From positions 1 to 64,000 of the forward strand of contig JAEWRL010000021.1 in assembly GCA_023398955.1 (NCBI GenBank): a DNA stretch of 64,000 nucleotides, given 5' to 3'. The position numbers and the translations under genes are program-made. Below are positions 28,688-38,274 of this stretch, in pieces. Position 1 is the stretch's first letter; each line of letters starts with the position of its first letter. The notes under the pieces are model-generated. The model saw only the letters and a program-made list of their open reading frames with translations. It ran no database searches and was not told the DNA's origin. The stretch comes from Pseudomonadota bacterium. GTDB taxonomy: Bacteria; Myxococcota_A; Polyangia; Polyangiales; Polyangiaceae.

Positions 28688-30286
28688 TCATTCTCGTTCG
28701 AGATACGGCTGACCGTTGACGTCGCACGAGTAGAAGGCGTTGTACTCCGGATCGGCATCGAGGCCTCTGCCCTCGATCCAATCGGCCGATGCGCACGAAG
28801 GTCGACAGCAATCCTCCATCGTCGTGGTGTGATACATCCGTTCGCCGCTGCTCGTGCGGTCCCAGAAACCCGCGTTCAGTGCCGCTTGCTCTGCCGTAGT
28901 GACGCTGCGCTCGACCTCCGGCAGCCCCTGGGGCTCGAGCTTGCAGCCTGTTACTTCGGTAAGGTGTTGGGGGCACTCCACCTTCATGACATATACCGAC
29001 CAGTTGAGGTGGTAATAGGCATCAGGATCGTTGCCCCGCAAGCAAGAGTCTTGGGCCTGCTCGGTGAGCCCCGGGATGCTCGATTGGATCTGGGTACACT
29101 GCTCGGAGACCCAATCCTGGCAGGGCTCGGAGGAGAGGGACTCGTGTGTGACCCAAGAGATGTCCGTCTTGCACTCCATCGCGTGGGTGACGGGTTTGAC
29201 GCCGCCGCTGCCGGGCTGTCCCATCTCCGGATAGGAGGTGTACAGGTACTCGCCGGAGGCCGATGCGGTGTTCGCGACCGGCGCGCATGCGTTGTTCGCT
29301 CCCAGGCCTCCAGCCGCCATGTAGACGTCGAAGCTCTCGTTCGTCGCGGCGGTGTTGAAGCTCTGCACGATGAGCGGCGGTGGAATGGGGATGGCCGAGC
29401 GGGGGTTCTCGCGATCGTTGGGATCCGCGAGGACCTGGTTGTCGATCTCGGGACTGGGGTAGGCGAAGACGAGCTGGTAGCACTGGCAGCAGGTGCTCTG
29501 GTCGTCACCGTCGATCCCGCCTCGATCGGCGTCGTGCCCGACGATCGCGTAGTGAAAAGCCTCGTTCCCGTCGTCGATCGCAGCTTGCAGCATCTCGGGG
29601 GAGAAGAGCATGAACCGTGGACAGATGAAGGCTGTGTCGGCACCGGGCTTGGTAGCGGTGCTCTCCTGACAGGCATTGATGACGTTACACTTGCCACCAC
29701 ACAGGCTGCTCGTGTCTCCGGGAATGCATCCCTCTCCCTGGTAATCATCCTGATTATGGCACTGGCTTGGTGGAGGCAGGGCGTAGCTTCCTGGCCCGAC
29801 GACGGCAGAGCCGCCAGAGGCGCTCCCTGCCGCACCGGCGCTGCCTCCCGTCGGGACACCCGCACCACCGCCTGTCGCTGCGCCACCTGTGGTTGCACCG
29901 CCAGCGCTGGGTGTGCCACCAGTGACACCGCTCGCGCCACCACTGCTCGGAGAGCCGCCGAGCGCGCCGGAGCTTCCTCCGCTGGGCACGCCCCCCTGCG
30001 CGGGCATGCCACCGCTGCCGGCGGTGCCTCCGCTCCCTGTTCCTCCTGTGGTCCCCGTTATGCCTCCAGAAGCGTTCTCACTGCCGCCAGTGGTCGGAGA
30101 GAAGCCGCCGGTCGCTGACGTAGCACCGCCGCTGGTTTGATCCCCGCCAGCGGCCGCGTTGCCGCCCACCCCCGTTGCGCCGCCGCTGGTACCGCCGCTC
30201 CCGTCGTCAGAAGCAGCGGACCCCGCCGAACACCCGAGCAGCAACGATGCACAAAGGACCGCAGAAGATGATAGAAGGAAGCGCAT
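28688..30286 (-). CDS. GH45-like lipoprotein with apparently permuted catalytic domain
   Basis: The 532-residue protein has a lipoprotein signal (ASLLLGCSAG) and a Gly/Ser/Thr linker to about residue 165. The Cys-rich remainder carries GH45 endoglucanase landmarks in an unusual order. CCQCYQLVF (266-274) matches the central CC.CY.L.F strand; PLIVQSFNTAATNESFDVY and GGLGANNAC (305-334) match the substrate-groove loops; VECPQHLTEVTGC (436-448) matches the family's usual C-terminal end. YHTTTMEDCCRPSCA (485-499), which matches the family's N-terminal TRYWDCCKPSC with the catalytic Asp, comes last. The residue at the general-acid position appears to be Asn. It may bind or cut cellulose. Confidence 0.65.
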   Translation of the reverse strand: MRFLLSSSAVLCASLLLGCSAGSAASDDGSGGTSGGATGVGGNAAAGGDQTSGGATSATGGFSPTTGGSENASGGITGTTGGTGSGGTAGSGGMPAQGGVPSGGSSGALGGSPSSGGASGVTGGTPSAGGATTGGAATGGGAGVPTGGSAGAAGSASGGSAVVGPGSYALPPPSQCHNQDDYQGEGCIPGDTSSLCGGKCNVINACQESTATKPGADTAFICPRFMLFSPEMLQAAIDDGNEAFHYAIVGHDADRGGIDGDDQSTCCQCYQLVFAYPSPEIDNQVLADPNDRENPRSAIPIPPPLIVQSFNTAATNESFDVYMAAGGLGANNACAPVANTASASGEYLYTSYPEMGQPGSGGVKPVTHAMECKTDISWVTHESLSSEPCQDWVSEQCTQIQSSIPGLTEQAQDSCLRGNDPDAYYHLNWSVYVMKVECPQHLTEVTGCKLEPQGLPEVERSVTTAEQAALNAGFWDRTSSGERMYHTTTMEDCCRPSCASADWIEGRGLDADPEYNAFYSCDVNGQPYLERE

Positions 30287-30423
30287 GGTCTCGGCGGTAG
30301 GCTACCACAGTGGGAGGAGCCCGCCGCTGCATTCGCGCGCCAGAACCTGAATCTGTGCATGTCGAGACGGCTGCCACCGCGGAAAGAACCCCGGTGTGGC
30401 TGCATGGGCGACGCCGCCCAGCG

Positions 30424-30960
30424 CTACGTTGATTGCACCGCTTGGATCTCGATCTCCACGTCGACGCGCTCACCGACCAGTACGCCGCCAGCCTCCAGGA
30501 CCTGGTTCCATTCGAGGCCGAATTCGCGGCGGTCTACCGATGTGCTTGCGGTGAACCCAACGCGCTGGTTGCCCCAAGGGTCCTTGCCTTGCCCGCCATA
30601 CTCGGCCTGAAGCACGACCTCGCGAGTAACGCCGTGCATCGAAAGATCCCCCGTAATCTGGAGACCGCTGGGCCCGGCTTTCTCGACCCTCTTACTCCTG
30701 AACGTCAGCTTCGGGTAGCGCTCTGCGTCCAGGAAGTCGGCCGAGCAGAGGTGCTTGTCCCGGTCTGCGACACCAGTGTCGATGCTGGCGGCGTCAATCT
30801 CGACGTCGACCTGGGTGGGCACGAAATCGGCTTCGTTCAGGGCCATTTTGCCGCTCCAGCGGGCGAAACGGCCATGCACCTTCGCAAAGACCATGTGGCG
30901 CACAGTGAATCCGATGCTGGAGTGGGTGGTATCGATAGACCATGATTTTCCTTGGGTCAT
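30424..30960 (-). CDS. YceI family protein
   Basis: The 178-residue product starts SWSIDTTHSSIGFTVRHMVFAKVHGRF and continues with TQVDVEIDAASIDTGVADRDKHL and ADFLDAERYPKLTFRSKRVE, the standard YceI lipocalin-like barrel that binds isoprenoid or amphiphilic ligands. There is no signal peptide, so this copy is probably cytoplasmic, unlike E. coli YceI. A strong AGGAGA lies just upstream of the ATG. Confidence 0.95.
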   Translation of the reverse strand: MTQGKSWSIDTTHSSIGFTVRHMVFAKVHGRFARWSGKMALNEADFVPTQVDVEIDAASIDTGVADRDKHLCSADFLDAERYPKLTFRSKRVEKAGPSGLQITGDLSMHGVTREVVLQAEYGGQGKDPWGNQRVGFTASTSVDRREFGLEWNQVLEAGGVLVGERVDVEIEIQAVQST

Positions 30961-31298
30961 GCTGTCTCCTGTCGTTGGTTGGGGGAGGGGCCGGCATCGC
31001 GGCTGGCCGTGCGGGAGCGTGTTCGTGGTGGAACTGGCGGCGTTGCACCGGTCCTCATCCCCGGCGTTGCTGTCACGGTGACATAGGACCTCAGCGCGGC
31101 GCGACGAGTGCGCTAACGGGGAACCGATTGTTCCGCGCGTGGGACGAACCAGCTAGCCGAGGTTATGGGAGAGGTTCAGAGCAGGCAACTCGACTGACCG
31201 GGCGCCCGCCGGGACCGAAGGACCCGACCGCGGGCTGCAGGGCGCCGGACGAGGTACTCGAGACAAGCCACCGGGACGGCGTCTCGGCGATGCCGGGT
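30961..31298. other. Intergenic region
   Basis: About 340 bases between the OmpA-family gene and yceI, both on the minus strand. Apart from the yceI ribosome binding site next to 30960 I see no gene, repeat or clear hairpin. Confidence 0.4.
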
Positions 31299-32138
31299 TC
31301 AGCGGTTGATGTACTTCCAGGCGGGCTGCCCTCCCGACTTCGTGCGCGGTGGCTCGATAGCCAGGATGTAGTCGACACGGCGGTTCTTTGGCTCGTCCAC
31401 CTCGTCGCCGGTCTTGACGAGGGGGGAGGATTCGCCGAAGCCCTCGAACGCGACGGGAATCGTGAGGCCTCGCTTCACGAACCAAGCGGCGATTGCCTGG
31501 GCACGGCGCCGTGAGAGGTCCATGTTGTACGCTGCCGTGCCGACAGTGTCCGTGTGCCCGGCGATGAAGAGCTGGATGGAGCCGAGCTCCTGATACCTCG
31601 CAACTGCAGAAGTGATGCGCTCCAGACTGTCGGTGAGCTTCGGCACCTCCGCGGAGGCGATGGCTGCCCTGTCCGTCTCGAAGAGCACCTCTTCGTGCGG
31701 AATGGTGACAGACCACGGGATCATGGCGATTCCGACCCAGTTGTCGTCCATGTCGTAGCCGTAGACTTCCACCTTGGCGATCTTGCGGCCAGAGCTTTGC
31801 TTCCATTGGACGACGAGGGGAGAGCCCGCGGGCTTACCGTTGAACTGCGCGGTCTCCTCCGTGATGAGCGCGCCCTCCTCGTCGTAGACCTTCACGACAA
31901 CCTGTTGCGCGCGCCGGTTCATGGTGACCTCGAGGCGGTGTCGCTCTAGGTCCACCTTCGAACGGTCCACGTTGAGCTTCAACTTGGCCCCAGCGGTGTG
32001 GGCTTCTTGCAGCTCAGTGGCCACCGATGCTGCGCGCAGGGCGGGGACCGCAGCGTCCTCGGCCGCATTCACGGAACGGGATGCCCCACCGAGCAGGGTA
32101 GCGACGACCGACGTGGTGACGACTATCGACGGCTTCAT
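31299..32138 (-). CDS. OmpA-family periplasmic protein
   Basis: The chosen ATG at 32138 gives a 279-residue protein with a Sec signal (MKPSIVVTTSVVATLLGGASRSVNA). A middle beta-sandwich-like region (LKLNVDRSKVDLERHRLEVTM to about residue 160) is followed by the OmpA peptidoglycan-binding domain: EVLFETDRAAI, IQLFIAGHTDTVGTAAYN, LSRRRAQAIAAWFVKRGL and EPKNRRVDY. It should link the outer envelope to peptidoglycan. It lacks an N-terminal beta-barrel, so it is a soluble or peripherally bound family member. Confidence 0.9.
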   Translation of the reverse strand: MKPSIVVTTSVVATLLGGASRSVNAAEDAAVPALRAASVATELQEAHTAGAKLKLNVDRSKVDLERHRLEVTMNRRAQQVVVKVYDEEGALITEETAQFNGKPAGSPLVVQWKQSSGRKIAKVEVYGYDMDDNWVGIAMIPWSVTIPHEEVLFETDRAAIASAEVPKLTDSLERITSAVARYQELGSIQLFIAGHTDTVGTAAYNMDLSRRRAQAIAAWFVKRGLTIPVAFEGFGESSPLVKTGDEVDEPKNRRVDYILAIEPPRTKSGGQPAWKYINR

Positions 32139-32283
32139 ATGGCGCCTCCGAGGCGCGGCTGGCTCGACGCAAACCTTGCGCCCGGCTGCCAACCTTGCCC
32201 ACGGAAGAGGATGCTCCCACTCAGGGCCAGAAGCAAGCCGGTTCCGGAGGGGGGGTCTGGAGCGCCCTCCCTGCGCGGGAGAT

Positions 32284-32655
32284 TCATCCCCTCAGCGTGG
32301 CACCCTGAGCCGAAAGCGCCCGCCCCTGAGCAAGGTCAGCGAAGAACACGGCGAGCCAAACGGTGATCCCATCGGGAGCCGTCCAGATGATCCGGTGGCG
32401 AACGTGAGCTGGTAGGAAGCAGTGGTCGCCGGGGCGAAGCACCAGTGGCGGCTCTCCTTCCAACTCGAGGGCGGCCTCGCCTTGGAGCAAGGCGACCCAC
32501 TCGTGCTCCGCCTGGTCGTACCAGAACCCAGGCGGCGAGGCGTGCCCCTGCGAGACGATACGTTCGACACGCGCTGGTCCCGCGCTGCAGAAGAGGACAT
32601 CAACCAGCTCCTGCGGGAGGACGTTGGGCGCTGCGAAGAGATTGTCGATGTTCAT
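32284..32655 (-). CDS. Small cupin domain protein
   Basis: From the ATG at 32655 the product is 123 residues (MNIDNLFAAPNVLPQELVDVL). The cupin core is seen as HEWVALLQGEAALELEG and LRPGDHCFLPAHVRHRIIWT, with His and Glu at metal-binding positions. Single-domain cupins of this type are often small metal-dependent enzymes or sugar-binding regulators; nothing narrows the function here. Confidence 0.85.
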   Translation of the reverse strand: MNIDNLFAAPNVLPQELVDVLFCSAGPARVERIVSQGHASPPGFWYDQAEHEWVALLQGEAALELEGEPPLVLRPGDHCFLPAHVRHRIIWTAPDGITVWLAVFFADLAQGRALSAQGATLRG

Positions 32656-32878
32656 GCTCCCTGGGTAGCCCCTCATCGCGGGTCGAGGAAGTCAGCGCGG
32701 TCCCACCCCGTTTCGCGGCAGCTCTCGCTGTTCGGCCCGCAGGTCGCTAGCCGCGTCAGGGCGGGAACCGGTGAGTCGCCCGAAATTGCGCCCTCGCAAA
32801 GAGCGCGCCCCTTGGCGCGCCAGAAGCGAAGTGGCACTCGTTCCGTCGACCCGTCGTTGGCATAGGGAGTAAGCAAGC

Positions 32879-35794
32879 GTGAGCAAATCGTCCGATACGA
32901 TCGTCGTCAAAGGGGCGCGCCAGCACAACCTGCAGGTCGACCACCTGGAGATCCCAAAGAACCAGCTCATCGTCTTCACGGGCGTGAGCGGGTCCGGGAA
33001 ATCGTCCATGGCGTTCGATACTCTGTACGCGGAAGGGCAGCGTCGTTACGTCGAGTCGCTCTCCAGCTATGCACGCCAATTCCTCGGCCAGATGGAGAAG
33101 CCCCGCTATGAGCACATCCGCGGGCTCAGCCCCACAATTGCCATCGAGCAGAAGGCCGCGTCCTCGAACCCACGTTCCACGGTTGGCACCATCACCGAGA
33201 TCCACGACTACTTGCGCGTTCTGTTCGCCCGCATCGGCATCCAACACTGTCCCGACTGCGGCGTCGTCGTGGAGGCGCTGCCCACCGATGTCATCGTCGA
33301 GCGGGTCGCCCGATTCGACTCGGGGCCGGCGTTGATACTGGCGCCGCTGGTGGAGAACCGAAAGGGTGAGCACCGCGCCTTGTTCGGTGGACTCGTCGAA
33401 CGAGGCTTCCTCCGGGTACGCGTGGACGGCGAAGTGCACCGCCTGGACGCGGTGCCCCCTTTGGACAAGCGTCGCAAGCACAGCATCGAGCTCGTCGTGG
33501 ACCGCGTGGATCCGTCGCGCACCGAGCGGCAACGACTGGCCGATTCCATCGAGACAGCGCTTCGGGAGGGCGGGGGCACGCTCGTGGTGGCGGCGGCGAG
33601 CGGCGGTGACGACGAACGGCGGTACACTCAGCATTCAAGCTGTGCAAAGTGCGGGATCGGCCTGCCCGAACTGACGCCTCAATCGTTCTCCTTCAACAGT
33701 CCTCTGGGCATGTGCCACGGATGCAACGGCCTGGGGGTACACGCGGAGATGGACCCAGCGCTCCTCGTTCCCGATCCTTCGCTCTCCATCCGGGAGGGCG
33801 CCATCCTACCCTGGGCGTCCACGATGCAGCGCGGGGCAGGGCTCTCCTTCGGGATCTTCGCTGCCCTGGAGCGTGAGATGGCGCTAAACCTCGATTGTCC
33901 GTGGAAGCGCCTCCCAGCGCGGCAGCGGGAGCTGGTCCTCTATGGCACGGGTGACCGGCGCGTCCAGGTGCAGTGGACGGGAAGCCACGGTGACGTCAGC
34001 TGGCCAATGCAGTTCGAGGGCGTGATTCCAGCCATGAATCGGCGCTTTCGGGAGACCAAGAGCGAGGGCATGCGCCGTCACTACGCTCAGTTCATGTCCG
34101 AGCTGCCGTGCACCGAGTGCCTGGGGGCGCGCCTGCGTACCGAGTCGCGCGCGGTCCGGATTGGAGGCAAGACCATCGTGGAGATCGAGCAGAGCAGCGT
34201 CGACGAAGCCTTGGTTTTCTTTCGAGACCTGACGTTGGATCGGAGTGCGGCCCACATCGCTCTCGAGCCGCTGAATGAGGTGCGGGGCCGTCTCGAGTTC
34301 CTGCGAGCGGTGGGCCTCGGATACCTGTCGCTAGCCCGCAGCGGCGCCACGCTGTCGGGCGGGGAGTCCCAACGCATTCGACTCGCGGCGCAGCTCGGCA
34401 GCGAGCTCAGCGGCGTTCTCTACGTGCTCGACGAGCCGTCCATCGGCTTGCATCAGCGAGACAACGAGCGCCTCATACAAACCTTGGCGTCGCTTCGAGA
34501 TCTCGGTAACACCGTGCTCGTCGTGGAGCACGACGCGGATACCATTCGGCAAGCGGATCACGTGGTAGACTTTGGGCCCGGGGCGGGCCATCAGGGCGGG
34601 CATGTCGTGTTCGAGGGGAGCCCCCAGAAGCTGGCCCGGGGCGGTACGCTGACGGGACAGTACCTAGCCGGCACCCTTCAGATCGAGACCCCCGGGCAGC
34701 GCCGACCGCCATCTGGTCAGCTGGTGATCCGAAACGCTCGCGAACACAACCTGAAGGGCGAGGACGTGACCCTGCCGCTCGGCGTGTTCACGGCGGTGAC
34801 CGGCGTTTCCGGTGCTGGCAAGAGCTCCCTGGTTACGGGAATCCTGCACCCGGCGCTTGCTCGCGTCCTTCACGGCTCGAAGACCAGCGTGGGGGCACAC
34901 GATGGTATCGACGGTCTGGACCAGATCGACAAGATTATCCACATCGATCAGGCACCCATCGGGCGCACGCCGCGCTCGAATCCGGCAACCTACACGAAGC
35001 TCTTCGATTTGGTGCGGGCGCTGTTCGCCGCCACGCCTACGGCGCGCGCACGCGGCTACGGACCAAGCCGCTTCAGCTTCAACGTCGCGGGCGGTCGCTG
35101 TGAGGCCTGTGACGGAGACGGCTCGCGGCGTGTCGAGATGCATTTCCTACCGGACGTCTACGTGACCTGCGAGACGTGCCGCGGACACCGCTACAACGCG
35201 GCCACGCTGGAGGTGAGCTATCGGGACCTCAACATTGCGCAGGTACTGGACCTGAGCGTGGAAGAGGCGCTCACGGTGTTCGAAGCCCACCCGCAGGCCG
35301 TCAGCGTGCTCAAAACGCTCGTGGATGTGGGGCTCGGCTACGTGAAGCTCGGCCAACCCGCGCCGACCCTTTCGGGGGGCGAAGCTCAGCGCGTCAAGTT
35401 GAGCCGGGAGCTGGCACGCCGGGATACGGGCAGGACTCTCTACGTGCTGGACGAGCCGACCACGGGTCTGCACTTCGATGACGTAAAAAAGCTGGTGCTC
35501 GTGCTCGTCCGATTGGTGCAGAGCGGCAACAGCGTGGTGGTCATCGAGCACAACCTCGACGTGATTCGGGTGGCAGATTGGGTGATTGACCTGGGTCCGG
35601 AAGGCGGAGACGGCGGGGGTCGCGTCGTCGCCAGCGGGAGCCCCGAGCAGGTTGCTCGGACCCCGGGCTCGCATACCGGACGCTGGTTGAAGGAGGAGCT
35701 GAAGCGGCACCCGCCTGCCAGTGCCCCCCGTGGCGGCTCTGGGCGCCAGCGCCCCTCGCGAGGGACGACCAGGCGCCAGCGTGGCGCTGCCTGA
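32879..35794 (+). CDS. uvrA: Excinuclease ABC subunit A
   Basis: UvrA recognises DNA damage and loads UvrB in nucleotide excision repair. The GTG-started 971-residue protein has both ATPase modules: Walker A GVSGSGKSS and GVSGAGKSS, ABC signatures LSGGESQRI and LSGGEAQRV, Walker B YVLDEPSIGLH and YVLDEPTTGLH. Zinc-finger cysteines are present in the middle (CAKCG and CHGCNG) and C-terminal modules (CEACDGDG and CETCRGH). It is slightly longer than the usual 940 residues because of an Arg-rich C-terminal tail. Confidence 0.98.
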   Translation: MSKSSDTIVVKGARQHNLQVDHLEIPKNQLIVFTGVSGSGKSSMAFDTLYAEGQRRYVESLSSYARQFLGQMEKPRYEHIRGLSPTIAIEQKAASSNPRSTVGTITEIHDYLRVLFARIGIQHCPDCGVVVEALPTDVIVERVARFDSGPALILAPLVENRKGEHRALFGGLVERGFLRVRVDGEVHRLDAVPPLDKRRKHSIELVVDRVDPSRTERQRLADSIETALREGGGTLVVAAASGGDDERRYTQHSSCAKCGIGLPELTPQSFSFNSPLGMCHGCNGLGVHAEMDPALLVPDPSLSIREGAILPWASTMQRGAGLSFGIFAALEREMALNLDCPWKRLPARQRELVLYGTGDRRVQVQWTGSHGDVSWPMQFEGVIPAMNRRFRETKSEGMRRHYAQFMSELPCTECLGARLRTESRAVRIGGKTIVEIEQSSVDEALVFFRDLTLDRSAAHIALEPLNEVRGRLEFLRAVGLGYLSLARSGATLSGGESQRIRLAAQLGSELSGVLYVLDEPSIGLHQRDNERLIQTLASLRDLGNTVLVVEHDADTIRQADHVVDFGPGAGHQGGHVVFEGSPQKLARGGTLTGQYLAGTLQIETPGQRRPPSGQLVIRNAREHNLKGEDVTLPLGVFTAVTGVSGAGKSSLVTGILHPALARVLHGSKTSVGAHDGIDGLDQIDKIIHIDQAPIGRTPRSNPATYTKLFDLVRALFAATPTARARGYGPSRFSFNVAGGRCEACDGDGSRRVEMHFLPDVYVTCETCRGHRYNAATLEVSYRDLNIAQVLDLSVEEALTVFEAHPQAVSVLKTLVDVGLGYVKLGQPAPTLSGGEAQRVKLSRELARRDTGRTLYVLDEPTTGLHFDDVKKLVLVLVRLVQSGNSVVVIEHNLDVIRVADWVIDLGPEGGDGGGRVVASGSPEQVARTPGSHTGRWLKEELKRHPPASAPRGGSGRQRPSRGTTRRQRGAA

Positions 35795-35819
35795 AGCCGC
35801 TCGAACGCTCGAGCCAGCT

Positions 35820-36446
35820 CTACGACCGCCGTCGCCGCCGCTCCTCCTCGCGCTCGGGAGCGCGGTGCCGTAGGGCTCGTCCCTGTTCCGGCGCAGGGTC
35901 TCTCACGAGCCCCCAGATGCGGCGCCCTTCGTGATCCGCAGGAAGGTGCTCGGTGATAGGCTTTCCCTCCTCGTTCGTGAAGAGAAGGCAGTGGCAGTAC
36001 TTGTAGACCTGCATGTCGTCGCAGGGACATATCCACGTGCGGTGTTCCGCTTCCTTCTGCTTGTCCGGATAGAACCGGCATGGGCAGAGCGTACGGCCAA
36101 GCTCATCCAGGTGCCGCCCCAGGCCCAGCAGCACCGCCTCGGTGACCGAGGAATCCGGGTGCAGGAACGTTCCGGACTTTTTCGAATAGTTGGCGGCAAG
36201 CCTTCGCGCTCGCTCCATGGAAGGAGCGCTGGGAAGCGGCGTCTCCTGCGCTTCGGTTGGGCCCGGAGGATCGGGTAGCGCGTCCAAGCTGGGCAATCGC
36301 CCCATGCGCAGAGCGGCCAAGCCGCCGAGCTTGGGCCTTGCCGTCTCTGGCGAGAGGTCGTCGGAGGCACTGGCCGCTTGGTCTTGGTGGCCGTCCGGAG
36401 GCTGTGATGGGCGCTTGTTCTTCATTGGGTTCTCGTGCGTTTCCAT
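35820..36446 (-). CDS. Ferredoxin:thioredoxin reductase catalytic-type protein
   Basis: The protein (about 208 residues; an alternative ATG at 36425 gives 201) has the full catalytic signature of ferredoxin:thioredoxin reductase beta chains: CPC, 16 residues, CPC, 8 residues, CHC, within TLCPCRFYP, ICPCDDMQVYKYCHC. These cysteines hold a 4Fe-4S cluster beside a redox-active disulphide. A disordered N-terminus and an Arg/Glu-rich C-terminus flank it. It probably reduces a thioredoxin-like partner with electrons from ferredoxin. It lies divergently from an FAD oxidoreductase gene. Confidence 0.88.
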   Translation of the reverse strand: METHENPMKNKRPSQPPDGHQDQAASASDDLSPETARPKLGGLAALRMGRLPSLDALPDPPGPTEAQETPLPSAPSMERARRLAANYSKKSGTFLHPDSSVTEAVLLGLGRHLDELGRTLCPCRFYPDKQKEAEHRTWICPCDDMQVYKYCHCLLFTNEEGKPITEHLPADHEGRRIWGLVRDPAPEQGRALRHRAPEREEERRRRRS

Positions 36447-36600
36447 TGATGAGAGCCGCCGACCTGCTCGAAGGGTTCGGAATCGCCCGCGCGATGAGGG
36501 GCCGGCGCCGCCTCGAAGGCCGAGCTCTGCGGGGAGGCACCGAATCCACTCCATCGGCTGGAGCGGCTGCCGATGCGGCAGATTCGAGCTAGAGAGCGCC

Positions 36601-38199
36601 ATGGCGCAAGGACACGCATTGCCAAGCCGGATAAGCTTGGAGCTACGTCTCGACGAAGACGAGAGTGCCGAGGGCCTGCGTGCTGCCGCAGCGCGGCGGC
36701 TTCGCGTGCCCATCGAGGCCTTGCCTCCCTTGGTACCCCGCAGACGTTCCATCGATGCGCGGGGCCGGCGCGTGCGCATCCATTGGGATCTGCAGGTGGG
36801 TGAATGCGAGTCTCAGCGCCCGTTCCAGGCACCACGGGAGGTCGGAACGGCGGAGCCGGTCGTCATCGTTGGGGACGGGCCCGCAGGACTCTTCTGTGCC
36901 TACGAGTTGGCGTGCTTTGGTATTCGTTCCATCGTCATCGACCGTGGGAAGCGGGTGCAGCCCCGCCGCCATGACCTGAAGGCACTCTACAGTGGTGGCG
37001 CCGTCGACCCCGACAGCAACTATTGCTTCGGGGAGGGCGGTGCAGGAACCTATAGCGACGGAAAGCTGTACACGCGCTCGCAGAAGCGAGGGGACGTGGC
37101 GAGGGTCATTGGTATCCTCGTGGCGCACGGCGCCCCACCCGTGATCGCTCTGGACGCTCGGCCGCACGTCGGAAGCAATCGCTTGCCGCGCGTGGTCACC
37201 GCGGTTCGCGAGTCTCTCGAGGCGTGCGGCGTCGAGTTCCGGTTCGAGAGCAGGGTGACGGAGCTCCTTACCGAATCGAAGGGGGCTCCTGCACGTGTCG
37301 CGGGCGTGCGCTTGGCCAATGGTGAGAGCATAGCGGGGCGCCACGTCGTCATGGCGACCGGACACTCCGCGCGCGACGTGTTCCGGTTGCTCGCGCGGGC
37401 TGGTGTTCGTCTGCAGCCCAAGCCCTTCGCCGTCGGAGTGCGCATCGAGCACCCTCAGGCTCTCGTGAACCGCATCCAGTACGGGCGCTCGGCGGGGCAT
37501 CCCAAGCTTCCGAGCGCGCCCTACCATCTGACAACGACAATCGAGGGACGCGGGGTTTTCTCCTTTTGCATGTGCCCCGGGGGCTTCATCGTACCTGCCA
37601 CGACCGAACCGGATGCCGTCGTCGTCAACGGGATGAGCTTGTCACGTCGCGACTCCCCCTTTGCGAACTCCGGGCTCGTCGTTTCCGTGGAAATCGACGA
37701 TCTGTTGCGCGCTGGCTTCTCGGGCTCGCTTGCTGGTGTCGAGCTGCAGCGTCGCATGGAGCAGGCTGCTGCTGCCGCGGCGGGAGGTGCCCTGCGAGCA
37801 CCAGCTACCCGGCTTACCGATTTTCTGGGGGGCAAGGCGTCTTCCACGCTGCCGCGCTCGAGCTACGTCCCGGGGCTGACCGCGGCCTGTCTGGACGAGG
37901 TGCTGACCGCGTCAGGACTCCACATCGCGGCGCGCCTTCGCGCAGGCCTTCGAGAGTTTGGGCGACGACTCAACGGCTTCGTTACCGAGGAGTCGGTGCT
38001 CGTCGGGGTGGAGTCGCGAACGAGCTGCCCGGTCCGCATTGCGCGGGATGAGGCAACCTTGCAAGCGCTCGATCTGATCGGTCTTTACCCAGCAGGTGAA
38101 GGAGCTGGCCATGCTGGCGGAATCATGAGCGCGGCCCTGGATGGCCTGGCCGTCGCAAACGCCATCGCGCGCGATCTCGGCTGCGAGCGCCAATCTTGA
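36601..38199 (+). CDS. FAD-dependent oxidoreductase
   Basis: The 532-residue protein starts at 36601 and has a short N-terminal RNA-binding-like region, then VVIVGDGPAGLFCAYELACFGIRSIVIDRG, a Rossmann GxGxxG-type FAD site. SGGAVDPDSNYCFGEGGAGTYSDGKLYTR is a block typical of the YhiN/BaiN-related FAD family, and a C-terminal ATGHSARDVFRLL and LYPAGEGAGHAGGIMSAALDGL complete the dinucleotide fold. The substrate is unknown. It faces the FTR-like gene across about 150 bases. The gene for a class I glutamine amidotransferase follows in the same frame. Confidence 0.88.
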   Translation: MAQGHALPSRISLELRLDEDESAEGLRAAAARRLRVPIEALPPLVPRRRSIDARGRRVRIHWDLQVGECESQRPFQAPREVGTAEPVVIVGDGPAGLFCAYELACFGIRSIVIDRGKRVQPRRHDLKALYSGGAVDPDSNYCFGEGGAGTYSDGKLYTRSQKRGDVARVIGILVAHGAPPVIALDARPHVGSNRLPRVVTAVRESLEACGVEFRFESRVTELLTESKGAPARVAGVRLANGESIAGRHVVMATGHSARDVFRLLARAGVRLQPKPFAVGVRIEHPQALVNRIQYGRSAGHPKLPSAPYHLTTTIEGRGVFSFCMCPGGFIVPATTEPDAVVVNGMSLSRRDSPFANSGLVVSVEIDDLLRAGFSGSLAGVELQRRMEQAAAAAAGGALRAPATRLTDFLGGKASSTLPRSSYVPGLTAACLDEVLTASGLHIAARLRAGLREFGRRLNGFVTEESVLVGVESRTSCPVRIARDEATLQALDLIGLYPAGEGAGHAGGIMSAALDGLAVANAIARDLGCERQS

Positions 38200-38274
38200 A
38201 GATGTGGCCGGTTTGCGCCAATCGAGCAAGCGATTCATCCTTGTGTCCAGTACTCCGAAAGTGCGAGGCGAACG

